Positions 18,998-29,211 of a DNA stretch of 64,000 nt are shown here, piece by piece. Source of the DNA: Labrys miyagiensis (lineage in GTDB: Bacteria > Pseudomonadota > Alphaproteobacteria > Rhizobiales > Labraceae); the NCBI RefSeq assembly GCF_030160835.1, contig NZ_BSPC01000004.1, positions 62,001-126,000 on the forward strand, read 5' to 3'. A program made the translations under genes and the position numbers. The notes beneath the pieces were generated by a model, which saw only the letters and a program-made list of their open reading frames with translations, was not told the origin of the DNA and ran no database searches. Numbering within the stretch: position 1 is the first letter of the stretch; each line of letters starts with the position of its first letter.

Positions 18998-20464
18998 TCA
19001 CTTCCACCCTCCCGGCCGCATATCCAGCGGGAAGACCTTGGCCGGGTTCAGCAGCCAGTGGGGATCGAAGGCCAGCTTCAAGTCCCGCTGCTGGTCGAGA
19101 TCGGTCTGGTTGAACTGTTCGCGCATCAGGTCACGCTTCTCGATGCCGACGCCGTGCTCGCCGGTGAGGCAGCCGCCGGCCTCGACACACAGGCGCAGGA
19201 TGTCGAAGCCGCAGGCCTCGGCCTTTTCGCGCTGGTTGGCGTCGTTGACATTGTAGAGCACGAGGGGATGCAGGTTGCCGTCGCCGGCATGGAAGACATT
19301 GGCGACGCGCAGGCCATAGCCCTGCGTGATCTCGTCGATGCGCTGCAGCACCATCGGCAGTTGGCCCGTCGGAATGGTGCCGTCCATGCAGATATAGTCG
19401 GCGATGCGGCCGGTGGCGCCGAAAGCGGATTTGCGGCCCTTCCAGATCGCCGCGCTCTCGGCTTCCGATTTCGAGATCTTGATGGTGGTGGCGCCATGCT
19501 CGCGCGCCATGTCGGAGATCAGGCCGAGCAGGCGGTCGATCTCGGCGTTGGAGCCCTCCACCTCGATGATCAGCATGGCGGCGGCGTCGAGCGGATAGCC
19601 GGCATGGGCGAAGCCCTCGGTGATCTCGATGGCGAGCTTGTCCATATATTCGATCGCCACCGGGATGATGCCGGAGGCGATGATGGCGGCGACGCAGCGC
19701 CCGGCATCCTCGGGCGCGGCAAAGCCCACCAGCATCGGGCGCGCGCCCTCGGCCATCGGCAGGATGCGCACCACCGCCTCCGTCACGATGCCGAACTGGC
19801 CCTCCGAGCCGATGACGATGCCGAGCAGATCATAGCCGTCGGCATCCATGGCATCCCCGCCGATGTCGAGGATCTCGCCCGCCATCGTCACCAGGCGCAC
19901 GCCGAGGATGTTGTTGGTGGTGACGCCATATTTGAGGCAGTGCGCCCCGCCCGAATTCATGGCGATATTGCCGGCGATGGTGCAGGCGAGCTGGCTGGAA
20001 GGGTCGGGCGCGTAGAAGAAAGCCTCATGGGCGACGGCGCCGGAGATGCCGAGATTGGTGATGCCGGCCTGCACGCGGGCCAGACGGTCCTCGAAGCGCA
20101 GCTCCAGCACGCGGTTCATCTTGGACAGGCCGACCACCACGGCATCGGCCTGGGGCAGGGCGCCCCCGGCGAGCGAGGTACCGGCCCCGCGCGGGATCAC
20201 GGGCACCCCCTCCTGGTTGAGGAATTTCAGGATTGCCGCGACCTGTTCCGTCGTCTCCGGCAGCACCACCACGAGCGGTATCGTGCGATAGGCGGTGAAG
20301 GCATCCGTCTCATAGGCGCGGCGCTCGTCCTCGCTGCTGATCAGGTTCTCGGCCGGAACGAGCTTTGCCAATCCGTCGACGATCGCCTGGCGGCGGGCCA
20401 GGATCGCCGGATCGGGCGAGGGCATGGGAATGCCGGTGGTACTTTGCGGCGTTCCTTCGGGCAT
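18998..20464 (-). CDS. glcD: Glycolate oxidase catalytic subunit GlcD
   Basis: A 488-residue FAD-linked oxidase. FAD_binding_4 features: VIPRGAGTSLAGGALP, DRLARVQAGITNLGIS, CTIAGNIAMNSGGAHCLKYG and GSEGQFGIVTEAVV. The C-terminal FAD-oxidase domain ends NVFHAGDGNLHPLVLY, LTGEHGVGIEKR and FDPHWLLNPAKVFP, the canonical GlcD/lactate-dehydrogenase-type signature. It oxidises glycolate to glyoxylate, feeding malate synthase encoded at 13575-15170. The ATG at 20464 follows AGGAGGAACCAGACC, an excellent ribosome site. First gene of glcD-glcE-glcF; no glcC-type regulator or glycolate permease is next to it. Confidence 0.95.
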   Translation of the reverse strand: MPEGTPQSTTGIPMPSPDPAILARRQAIVDGLAKLVPAENLISSEDERRAYETDAFTAYRTIPLVVVLPETTEQVAAILKFLNQEGVPVIPRGAGTSLAGGALPQADAVVVGLSKMNRVLELRFEDRLARVQAGITNLGISGAVAHEAFFYAPDPSSQLACTIAGNIAMNSGGAHCLKYGVTTNNILGVRLVTMAGEILDIGGDAMDADGYDLLGIVIGSEGQFGIVTEAVVRILPMAEGARPMLVGFAAPEDAGRCVAAIIASGIIPVAIEYMDKLAIEITEGFAHAGYPLDAAAMLIIEVEGSNAEIDRLLGLISDMAREHGATTIKISKSEAESAAIWKGRKSAFGATGRIADYICMDGTIPTGQLPMVLQRIDEITQGYGLRVANVFHAGDGNLHPLVLYNVNDANQREKAEACGFDILRLCVEAGGCLTGEHGVGIEKRDLMREQFNQTDLDQQRDLKLAFDPHWLLNPAKVFPLDMRPGGWK

Positions 20465-20479
20465 GGTCTGGTTCCTCCT

Positions 20480-20539
20480 GGGACCGCCGGCTTTCCAGTC
20501 GGCGTGAAACCTTGGGCCGGCTGGAAAGCCGGCGGTCCC
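20480..20539. repeat. Palindromic repeat upstream of glcD
   Basis: GGGACCGCCGGCTTTCCAG (20480-20498) and its perfect reverse complement (20521-20539), 19-bp arms with a 22-base loop, directly upstream of the glcD ribosome site and downstream of the amidotransferase stop at 20545. Confidence 0.8.
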
Positions 20540-20544
20540 AAGCG

Positions 20545-21261
20545 CTATTCTCGCGCGAGCCGCATGAAATTGCGATAGAGAATGGAGGCATTGGCCTCAA
20601 ATGCCGCAGCATGCGCTGCGATCTCCGCCTGCAGCCTTTCCATGGCGCCCTCGCCATTGGTCTTTTCGAGCGCTGCCCGGTAGTCGGGGACGCAGGCCCA
20701 TTCCCGCACGGCTTCGAGCTCGGCCTCGACATGGTACTGCATGCCCCAGGTGCGCGGCGCCGCCCGCATGGCCTGGACGGCGCAGAGCGGGGAGGAGGAC
20801 AGCACCTCGGCGCCCTCCGGCGGCTGCGCCACGCGCACGGAATGCCATTGCAGCGCCGGAAAGCTTGAAGCGAGGCCCTCGAAGAGCGGATCGACCTTGC
20901 CCGACGCCGTGAGATCGACGTCGAAGACGCCGACCTCCGGCGGCTTCTGCGGCCCGCAGGTTCCGCCGAGCGCATCCGCCAGCAATTGATGGCCGAGGCA
21001 GATGCCGAGAAACGGCCTCTGCAGCTCGCGCACCCAGCGCCGGATGACGCGCTTCTCCTCGATCAGCCAGGGAAACTCCTCGACATCCCAGACATCCATC
21101 GCCCCGCCCATCACCCAGAGCGCGTCATAGGGCTCCAGAGCCGGGATGACGCCGCCGTCGTCGAGCTCCACCGCATCCCATTCGACGCCATCCCGGGCGA
21201 AATGGGAACGGAAGATGCCGGGATGCTCGGAGGCAAGGTGCTGCAGGACGAGGATGCGCAT
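20545..21261 (-). CDS. Class I glutamine amidotransferase-like protein (copy 1)
   Basis: A 238-residue stand-alone class I glutamine amidotransferase domain (GuaA-N/YfeJ type). The nucleophile is in GICLGHQLLADALGG (Cys about residue 89); His and Glu follow in MQYHVEAE. It starts MRILVLQHLASEHPG, a pattern shared with GMP-synthase-like stand-alone amidotransferases. It may hydrolyse glutamine for an unknown partner or a gamma-glutamyl compound such as gamma-glutamylputrescine. The next gene upstream is a clear paralogue with the same length and order of motifs, so this is a tandem duplication. Confidence 0.75.
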   Translation of the reverse strand: MRILVLQHLASEHPGIFRSHFARDGVEWDAVELDDGGVIPALEPYDALWVMGGAMDVWDVEEFPWLIEEKRVIRRWVRELQRPFLGICLGHQLLADALGGTCGPQKPPEVGVFDVDLTASGKVDPLFEGLASSFPALQWHSVRVAQPPEGAEVLSSSPLCAVQAMRAAPRTWGMQYHVEAELEAVREWACVPDYRAALEKTNGEGAMERLQAEIAAHAAAFEANASILYRNFMRLARE

Positions 21262-21364
21262 GGGGACTCGGCTGGATTGTTAATCCGGCTTATCGGACAG
21301 GATAAGGCGTCTTTGATCAAGAGGTTGGGCGTTACCCGACCGTGAAGAATTCGGCGCCTTGCTC

Positions 21365-22081
21365 TCAACCCTGCACGGCCCGCATGAAGTTGCGGTAGAG
21401 CAGGACGGCATTGCCTTCCAGCTCGCCGGCGCGGCTTACCATCTCCGTCTCCAGGCGCGCCATGGCGCCCTCGCCATGACGCCGCTCGAAGGAGGCCTGG
21501 TAGTCGCCATGGGTGCTCCAGTCGCGCACGGACTGGTCATCCGCCTCGGCGTGGAATTGCAGGCCCCAGGCGCGCGGCGCAGCCTGTATGGCCTCGACGC
21601 TGCAGCCGGCGCTGCTTGCCAGCACCTGTGCGCCCTCGGGCGGCTGGGCAACGCGCACCGCATGCCATTCCAGGGCCTTGAAGCATGGCGAAAGGCCCGA
21701 GAACAGCGGATCCTCGCGCCCGGCCGGCGTAGCCTCCATGTCGCGCAGGCCGACATCGGACTGGCGCATCGGCCCGCAGGTGCCGCCGAGCGCATCCGTC
21801 AGCAACTGGTGACCGAGGCAGAAACCGAGGAAAGGACGCTGCAACTCCCGCACCCAGCGGCGGATGGTCTGTTTCTCCTCGACGAGCCAGGAATGCTCGT
21901 CAACGTCCCAGACATTCATCTCTCCGCCCATCACCCAGAGCGCGTCATAGGCATCGAGCGAGGGGATCGCCTCGCCGCGATCGAGACGGATCGCGTCCCA
22001 AATGACGCCGTCGCGAGCGAAGAACGAACGGAAGATGCCGGGATGGCCGGCGGTCAGGTGCTGGAAGACGAGGAGGCGCAT
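21365..22081 (-). CDS. Class I glutamine amidotransferase-like protein (copy 2)
   Basis: A 238-residue paralogue of the protein encoded at 20545-21261; long blocks such as YDALWVMGG, IRRWVRELQRPFLG and CLGHQLL are shared. The catalytic Cys lies in GFCLGHQLLTDALGG and His/Glu in LQFHAEAD, so both copies look active. It starts six bases after the acetoacetyl-CoA synthetase stop on the same strand, and 103 bases separate it from copy 1. A glutamine-hydrolysing or gamma-glutamyl-hydrolysing role is inferred from family only. Confidence 0.75.
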   Translation of the reverse strand: MRLLVFQHLTAGHPGIFRSFFARDGVIWDAIRLDRGEAIPSLDAYDALWVMGGEMNVWDVDEHSWLVEEKQTIRRWVRELQRPFLGFCLGHQLLTDALGGTCGPMRQSDVGLRDMEATPAGREDPLFSGLSPCFKALEWHAVRVAQPPEGAQVLASSAGCSVEAIQAAPRAWGLQFHAEADDQSVRDWSTHGDYQASFERRHGEGAMARLETEMVSRAGELEGNAVLLYRNFMRAVQG

Positions 22082-22087
22082 GAATGT

Positions 22088-24043
<1,956 letters not shown>

Positions 24044-24061
24044 GAAGAGATCCTGGCGAAG

Positions 24062-24091
24062 CTGGGAGCGCGGACATCTTGTCCGCCTCCT
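24062..24091. repeat. Half copy of repeat family A
   Basis: GCTGGGAGCGCGGACATCTTGTCCGCC matches one arm of family A (10463, 16202, 27321) with a small internal palindrome GCGGACA..TGTCCGC, but no partner arm is present nearby. It precedes the acetoacetyl-CoA synthetase start. Confidence 0.6.
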
Positions 24092-24135
24092 CCTATGCTG
24101 CAAGCGCGATGTTTTCGAAAGTGGGCAAGAGTTCC

Positions 24136-24182
24136 GTGGATGATTGGAGTGGCGGTCAGAGACCGCCACTCCAATCATCCAC
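24136..24182. repeat. Perfect 22-bp palindrome overlapping a stop codon
   Basis: GTGGATGATTGGAGTGGCGGTC (abbreviated core GGAGTGGCGGTC) at 24136-24157 is repeated perfectly in reverse complement at 24161-24182 with a 3-base loop. It overlaps the last codons of the gene ending at 24175. A diverged relative lies at 32237-32318. Confidence 0.85.
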
Positions 24183-25197
24183 GTAGCGCACCATAATTCG
24201 GCGGCAGCACGAAGCCATGACCAAGCGGATCGTCGGGATCGATCTCGAAGATGGCGGTGCCGCTGAAGGCCGATTGGCCGGCGACACGAACCCGCACGGT
24301 ATCGTCCTTCACCTGCGTGATGCGGGCCTGGAAGGGCAGGCCCGTCGGGCCCATGAAGCGTCGCTCGATATCCCTGCCGATCAGGCCGCGGCCATGGTCG
24401 CGCGCCATGCGGGCGGTGACGCCGCTGCCCGTGGGGCTGCGATCGATCTGCCCCTCGGCGAAGATGCAAAGGTTGTAGGTCGGCTCGGCCGCCACGGCAT
24501 CATCGGTCAGGATCGTGCCATAGAGAAAGCCCAGATCCGCTTCCTCAGGATGCAGGACGCTCAGCTGCTGCCGTCCGGCGGCGGTGATGGCGGTGCCGGC
24601 TGCGACCAATCGCTCCAGCGGCGTCGAGAAGAAGTCCAGGCCAAGGCGCGAGGCTGGCAGGATCGCGTAGAAGGCGCCGCCGAAGCTGACGTCGCAGGCA
24701 ACGCGGCCAAAGCCGGGCACGTCGAGCTCGGCGTCCTTCTGGCTCAGGAAGGCCGGCACGCTCTCAAAAGCGGTCTCCACCACGCGCCCCGCTTCGACCC
24801 GGCAGGCGACATCGACGACACCGCAGGGCAGTTCGAGACCAAACCGGGTTTCCGGCGCCGTGGCAGCGATCTGGCCGCTTTCCACCAGCCATTTGCCGAT
24901 GGCGATGGTGGCATGGCCGCACATGGTGCTGTAGCCCTCATTATGGGTGAACAGAGCGGCAAAGGCCGCTTCTCGCGCATGCGGCCTGACCGGAATGACG
25001 CCGTACATGCCGGAATGGCCGCGCGGCTCCAGCATCATCGCCCGTCGCAAATCATCATGCTTGGCCAGCGCCTCGCGCCTTTTGTCGAGGATGGTGGTGC
25101 CGGTCAGCTCGGGATATCCGCCTGTGACGATGCGCACCGGCTCCCCGGCTGTGTGCATATCCACAATGCTCAGCGTGCGGATTGGCGGCTTTCCCAT
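24175..25197 (-). CDS. Trans-3-hydroxy-L-proline dehydratase (proline racemase family)
   Basis: A 340-residue proline-racemase-fold protein. The first active-site position keeps cysteine (YSTMCGHATIAIG), but the second, cysteine in racemases and 4-hydroxyproline epimerases, is threonine (DRSPTGSG). The Cys/Thr pair is the known mark of trans-3-hydroxy-L-proline dehydratase, which forms delta-1-pyrroline-2-carboxylate. Other features: IVDMHTAGEPVRIV and EPRGHSGMYG. The ATG at 25197 follows CTGGAAATTATA; the longer frame to 25248 lacks a site. No pyrroline-2-carboxylate reductase is adjacent. The 3' end is covered by a perfect palindrome. Confidence 0.85.
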   Translation of the reverse strand: MGKPPIRTLSIVDMHTAGEPVRIVTGGYPELTGTTILDKRREALAKHDDLRRAMMLEPRGHSGMYGVIPVRPHAREAAFAALFTHNEGYSTMCGHATIAIGKWLVESGQIAATAPETRFGLELPCGVVDVACRVEAGRVVETAFESVPAFLSQKDAELDVPGFGRVACDVSFGGAFYAILPASRLGLDFFSTPLERLVAAGTAITAAGRQQLSVLHPEEADLGFLYGTILTDDAVAAEPTYNLCIFAEGQIDRSPTGSGVTARMARDHGRGLIGRDIERRFMGPTGLPFQARITQVKDDTVRVRVAGQSAFSGTAIFEIDPDDPLGHGFVLPPNYGALRG

Positions 25198-25451
25198 TAT
25201 AATTTCCAGCTTTGTTAACCATGCATCTGCCATGCTATAGACGTGCACAGACTAGCAATACCCTGGGACGGTCACATATTACGTCGGTTCGGCCACGCCG
25301 CCCGGCATGGACGGGCTATCACAACCCGGCCTCGCTTTTACCACGATGGCCTGCCATCTATAGTGAACGTCGTTTGTGAGTCAGCCCCGCCCAACCGGCG
25401 TGCGCGATTGATAATCAAACATCTTTTTATCGAGTGAGGCGCGGATCCCGC

Positions 25452-27320
25452 ATGAAGCGTATTGGGCTATCATTAGCCGCCATCGCTGCCGCGCTCGTCG
25501 CCCTGGTTCTCATCGTCCCCTCGCTGGCACCTGAGAGCGCGCTGCGGGAGGCGCTGACGCGCCAGCTTGTGGCGCTCACCGGACGCCCGGTGCGAATCGA
25601 CGGCCCGGTGCGTCTGTCCTGGGCACCGCTCCCCACGCTGCTGGTGGAGAAAGTGACCATTCCCGGCCCCGATGGCATGCCGCCGCTGCTCGTCAGCGAC
25701 AAGCTCCAGGGCGAACTGAACCTGACGCCGCTCCTGATCGGCCGCCTCGAGGTGTCCAGCCTGATGCTGAAGCGGGCGCGCATCGGGTTGACGACGACCA
25801 AGACCCACGATCATTCCTGGGATTTCAAGACCGGCGTGCTGGCCGATGCCGCCAATGGCCATTTCGAGAAGGCGATGCCGATTTCCGCACTTCGCCTGGT
25901 CGACAGCACCATCCAATATGCCGATGCCGGCGGGCAATCGACGACGGTGTCGATCGAGGACGCGACCCTGGCCTGGTCGGGCCTCACGGACGCGATGTCC
26001 GCTTCCGGCATCATCAATTGGCGTGACCGCAATGCCGAGGTCTCGGTGGCGATAGCCGAACCTGCCAGCCTGATTTCCGGCGGCAAGTCGGACATGCGCG
26101 CGCGCATCAAGGGCGAGATGCTCAACCTCACCACCAGCGGCACCGTGGACGGCGACGGCAGGCTGCAGGGGCAGGTCACCGCCAACGGCGCTTCGCTGCG
26201 CGAGACCCTGCGCTGGCTCGGTCTGCCCCTGCCGGACGGGCACAGCCTTGCCGCCTTTGAGGTGCAGTCGCCGGTCACCGTCGATCCCACCGGCATTTCG
26301 CTGGACGATGTCCAGCTTACGCTCGACGGCAATGAGGCCGAGGGCTCGCTCCTCATCCAGCTTGCAGGCGAACGGCCCAAGGTCAGCGGCACCTTGGCGG
26401 CCGACACCATCGACCTCTCTGCCTATTCGAGCGAGGTGCAGCTCTCCCGCGGCATGCCGAGGCAGTGGCGCGACGACCGCATCAATATCAAGAGCCTGAT
26501 GGTCAGCGATCTCGATGTGCGCATCTCGGCCGGTGAGACGGTGATCGACAAGATCAAACTCGGCCGCACCGCGGCAACCATTTCCAGCCATGATGGCGTG
26601 TTCGAATTCGCGCTCGGCGAGGCGGCGGCCTATGGCGGCACCCTCAAGGGCAATGTCACGCTGAAGAGCACCGGCAATGCGGTCGAGTTTACCGCTACCG
26701 GCAATTTCGATTCGGTCGAGATGGGCAAGTCGCTCCCCGATTTCTTCGGCTTCCATCATCTCGAGGGCACGGGAGAGGGCACCATCGAAATCAATGGTAC
26801 CGGCGCTTCCGTGGCCGAGCTGTCGCGCTCCCTGGAAGGCCGCGCCGACATCAAGGTCGGCAATGGCGCCCTGGTCGGCATCGATCTCGCCGATCTCATG
26901 CAGAAGATCGAAAAACGCCCGCTCTCGGCGCGGTTCGAGTCCGGCTATGGCGGCCGCACCACCTTCGACACCGCGCAGGCGAGCTTCAAGATCACTGGAG
27001 GCCTGGCCAAGACCACGGATTGCCGCCTGGACAACGGCTCGCTTTCGGTGACCCTGGCCGGCCAGAGCAACATCGCCCTTCGAAGCCTCGACATGGCAGG
27101 CATGGCCAATTGGAGCGACGGCGACGGGGCCAGCCCCTTCCGCCTGCCGTTCCGTGTCTCTGGTGGCTGGGACGTGCCGGTGGTCGAGCCCGACACGGAA
27201 GCCCTCATCCGCCGCTCCGGCGCCGCCGCCCCGCTGCTGCGCAGCTTCGCCAAGCCCGGCCAGGACGTGACGCAGGACTCGGTGACGAGCGTGCCGGCAT
27301 CGTCGGCGCAGGCGCAGTAA
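25452..27320 (+). CDS. AsmA-family envelope protein
   Basis: A 622-residue protein (ATG 25452; GTG 25434 would add six residues). Residues 1-26 form a membrane anchor (LSLAAIAAALVALVLIVPSL), followed by the AsmA N-terminal motif LTGRPVRIDGPVRLSWAPLPTLLVEKV. The long beta-rich middle ends in the AsmA C-terminal segment with LEGTGEGTIEINGTGASVAELSRSLEGRADIKVGNGALVGIDLADL. AsmA-like proteins are periplasmic bridge-type proteins implicated in phospholipid traffic and outer-membrane assembly. It is a single gene; family A repeat follows the stop directly. Confidence 0.85.
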   Translation: MKRIGLSLAAIAAALVALVLIVPSLAPESALREALTRQLVALTGRPVRIDGPVRLSWAPLPTLLVEKVTIPGPDGMPPLLVSDKLQGELNLTPLLIGRLEVSSLMLKRARIGLTTTKTHDHSWDFKTGVLADAANGHFEKAMPISALRLVDSTIQYADAGGQSTTVSIEDATLAWSGLTDAMSASGIINWRDRNAEVSVAIAEPASLISGGKSDMRARIKGEMLNLTTSGTVDGDGRLQGQVTANGASLRETLRWLGLPLPDGHSLAAFEVQSPVTVDPTGISLDDVQLTLDGNEAEGSLLIQLAGERPKVSGTLAADTIDLSAYSSEVQLSRGMPRQWRDDRINIKSLMVSDLDVRISAGETVIDKIKLGRTAATISSHDGVFEFALGEAAAYGGTLKGNVTLKSTGNAVEFTATGNFDSVEMGKSLPDFFGFHHLEGTGEGTIEINGTGASVAELSRSLEGRADIKVGNGALVGIDLADLMQKIEKRPLSARFESGYGGRTTFDTAQASFKITGGLAKTTDCRLDNGSLSVTLAGQSNIALRSLDMAGMANWSDGDGASPFRLPFRVSGGWDVPVVEPDTEALIRRSGAAAPLLRSFAKPGQDVTQDSVTSVPASSAQAQ

Positions 27321-27384
27321 CTGGGAGCACGGACGTCCCTACGACACTCACTTCAGTGTCGTAGAGGGACGTCCGTGCTCCCAG
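27321..27384. repeat. Palindromic repeat family A copy 4 between convergent genes
   Basis: CTGGGAGCACGGACGTCCCT and onward (27321-27348) pair with 27355-27384, broken only by a 2-base bulge. It spans from the base after the asmA-like stop to four bases before the potI stop. Confidence 0.85.
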
Positions 27385-27387
27385 CTT

Positions 27388-28206
27388 TTACCCCGCCGCC
27401 GCCAGCCTTTCCGCCCGCTCGCGCTCTGCCTCTGCACGCCTCGTATAGATCGCGGCGGCAACAACGCCGAGGGCGACCACCGCCAGCATCAGGGTACAGG
27501 CGGCGTTCATCTCCGGCTTCACGCCAAGCTTGACCTGCGAATAGATGATCATCGGCAGGGTGTTGATGCCGGCCGAGGAGGTGAAGCGGGCGATCACGAG
27601 GTCATCGAGCGAGAGCGTGAAGGCCAGCATCCAGCCCGAAATCACCGCCGGCGCGATGATCGGCAGCGTGATCAGGAAGAAGGACTTGAAAGGCCGGCAG
27701 CCCAGATCCAGCGCGGCTTCCTCGATGGAGCGGTCGAAGGAGAGGAGGCGCGATTGCACCACCACCGTGACGAAGCACATGGTGAGCGTGGTGTGGGCAA
27801 AGGTCACCGTCCAGAAGCCCATCTGGACGTTCGTCGCCACGAAGAACAGCATCAGCGACACGCCGATGATGATCTCCGGCATGACCAGCGGCGCATAGAC
27901 CATGGCCGAGAAGGTCATGCGAGAGGGAAAGCGCCCGAGCCGCACCAGCACGATGGCGGCCAGGGTGCCGAGGATGGTGGCCAGCGTCGCCGAGAGGGCT
28001 CCGATGCGCAGCGTGACCCAGGCGGCGGCCAGGAAGGCGTCGTCGTGGAACAGCACGCCATACCAGCGGGCGGACCAGCCGCCCCACACCGTCACCAGCC
28101 TGGAATCATTGAAGGAATAGATCACCAGGATGAGGATCGGCAGATAGAGGAAGGCAAGGCCGAGGGCGACCGAGGTGGCATTGAACAAGGAGGCGCCGCT
28201 TTTCAT
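27388..28206 (-). CDS. potI: Putrescine ABC transporter permease PotI
   Basis: A 272-residue inner-membrane permease with about six spans. The EAA loop, EEAALDLGCRPFKSFFLITLPIIAPAV, and the segment SLDDLVIARFTSSAGINTLPM are typical of PotI/PotC. It pairs with PotH and the ATPase PotG. The start overlaps the potH stop by four bases (ATGA), indicating coupled translation. Putrescine rather than spermidine is favoured by the divergent puuA-puuB genes. Confidence 0.9.
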   Translation of the reverse strand: MKSGASLFNATSVALGLAFLYLPILILVIYSFNDSRLVTVWGGWSARWYGVLFHDDAFLAAAWVTLRIGALSATLATILGTLAAIVLVRLGRFPSRMTFSAMVYAPLVMPEIIIGVSLMLFFVATNVQMGFWTVTFAHTTLTMCFVTVVVQSRLLSFDRSIEEAALDLGCRPFKSFFLITLPIIAPAVISGWMLAFTLSLDDLVIARFTSSAGINTLPMIIYSQVKLGVKPEMNAACTLMLAVVALGVVAAAIYTRRAEAERERAERLAAAG

Positions 28207-29201
28207 CGATTGGCCTCCAGAGCCTTGGCCTGAATATGCTGGTAATAGGTGATCGGCCCGACCAGCACCACGAGCAGGATGATCGCCAGCGCCGAAGCGG
28301 TGGGCCAGTCGCGGTTCAGGAGGAAGAGGTCGAACAGCGACTTGCCGATCATTAGGGTCTGCGAGCCACCGAGCAGGTCGGGGATGACGAACTCACCCAC
28401 CGCCGGGATGAAGCACAGCATGCAGCCGGCGATCACGCCAGGCAGCGACAGCGGGAAGGTGACCAGCCAGAACGCCTTGATCGGCTTGCAGCCGAGATCC
28501 GCGGCGGCCTCCAAGAGGGTGTGGTCCATCTTCTCCAGCGTCGAATAGAGCGGCAGCACCATGAAGGGCAGGTAGGAATAGACCATGCCGATATAGACGG
28601 CCCAGTTGGTGCCGAGCAACTCCGGCGGGTTGGCCATGTCGACCAGGCCGACCTGCGAGAGGGCGAGGTTGAGAAGACCCTGACCCTTGAGAATGCCGGT
28701 CCAGGCATAGACGCGGATGAGGAAGGAGGTCCAGAAGGGCAGGATCACCAGCATCAGCAGCGTCGGCCGCAGCGTTTTCGAGGCGCGGGCCATGCCATAG
28801 GCGATGGGATAACCGATCAGCAGCAGGAAAAACGTCGAGATCGCGGCAATCGTGACGGAGGAGAAGTAGGACTTGATGTAGAGCGAGTCGCCGTCTTCGC
28901 CCCAGATGTTGAAGATCGAGTAGTAATTGTCGAAGTTGAGCTGGGAGAAATAGTCCGTCAGGCTTTGCCAGGTGCCGTCGAAGCTGAACACCGGCGTATA
29001 GGGCGGGTTGCCGTCGGCGACCTGGCTGACCGAGAGCTTGAAGACGATGAAGAAGGGGATGGCGAAGAAGACGAGCGACCACAGATAGGGGATCGCGATG
29101 ACGAGCGTGCGCCCGGAGAAGAAACGCTGGCGCGGCCCGTTGTCCTTGGCCACGACGACCGCGCTGTCCGCCGGTCCGGCAAGAGGGGTGGCATCGGCCA
29201 T
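28203..29201 (-). CDS. potH: Putrescine ABC transporter permease PotH
   Basis: A 332-residue permease. After a polar N-terminus (about 35 residues), spans begin at AIPYLWSLVFFAIPFFIVFKL. A large periplasmic loop (residues about 65-105, YFSQLNFDNYYSIFNIWGEDG) and the EAA loop LEAAADLGCKPIKAFWLVTFPLSLPGVI are typical of PotH/PotB. The SQTLMIGKSLFDLFL block is typical of PotH. It starts ten bases after potG stops and overlaps potI. Confidence 0.9.
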   Translation of the reverse strand: MADATPLAGPADSAVVVAKDNGPRQRFFSGRTLVIAIPYLWSLVFFAIPFFIVFKLSVSQVADGNPPYTPVFSFDGTWQSLTDYFSQLNFDNYYSIFNIWGEDGDSLYIKSYFSSVTIAAISTFFLLLIGYPIAYGMARASKTLRPTLLMLVILPFWTSFLIRVYAWTGILKGQGLLNLALSQVGLVDMANPPELLGTNWAVYIGMVYSYLPFMVLPLYSTLEKMDHTLLEAAADLGCKPIKAFWLVTFPLSLPGVIAGCMLCFIPAVGEFVIPDLLGGSQTLMIGKSLFDLFLLNRDWPTASALAIILLVVLVGPITYYQHIQAKALEANR

Positions 29202-29211
29202 ATCAGCCCCC

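Noticed and set aside
24044-24469. N-terminal extension of acetoacetyl-CoA synthetase
   Set aside because: It overlaps the dehydratase gene in antisense; the ribosome site and family start support 24043.
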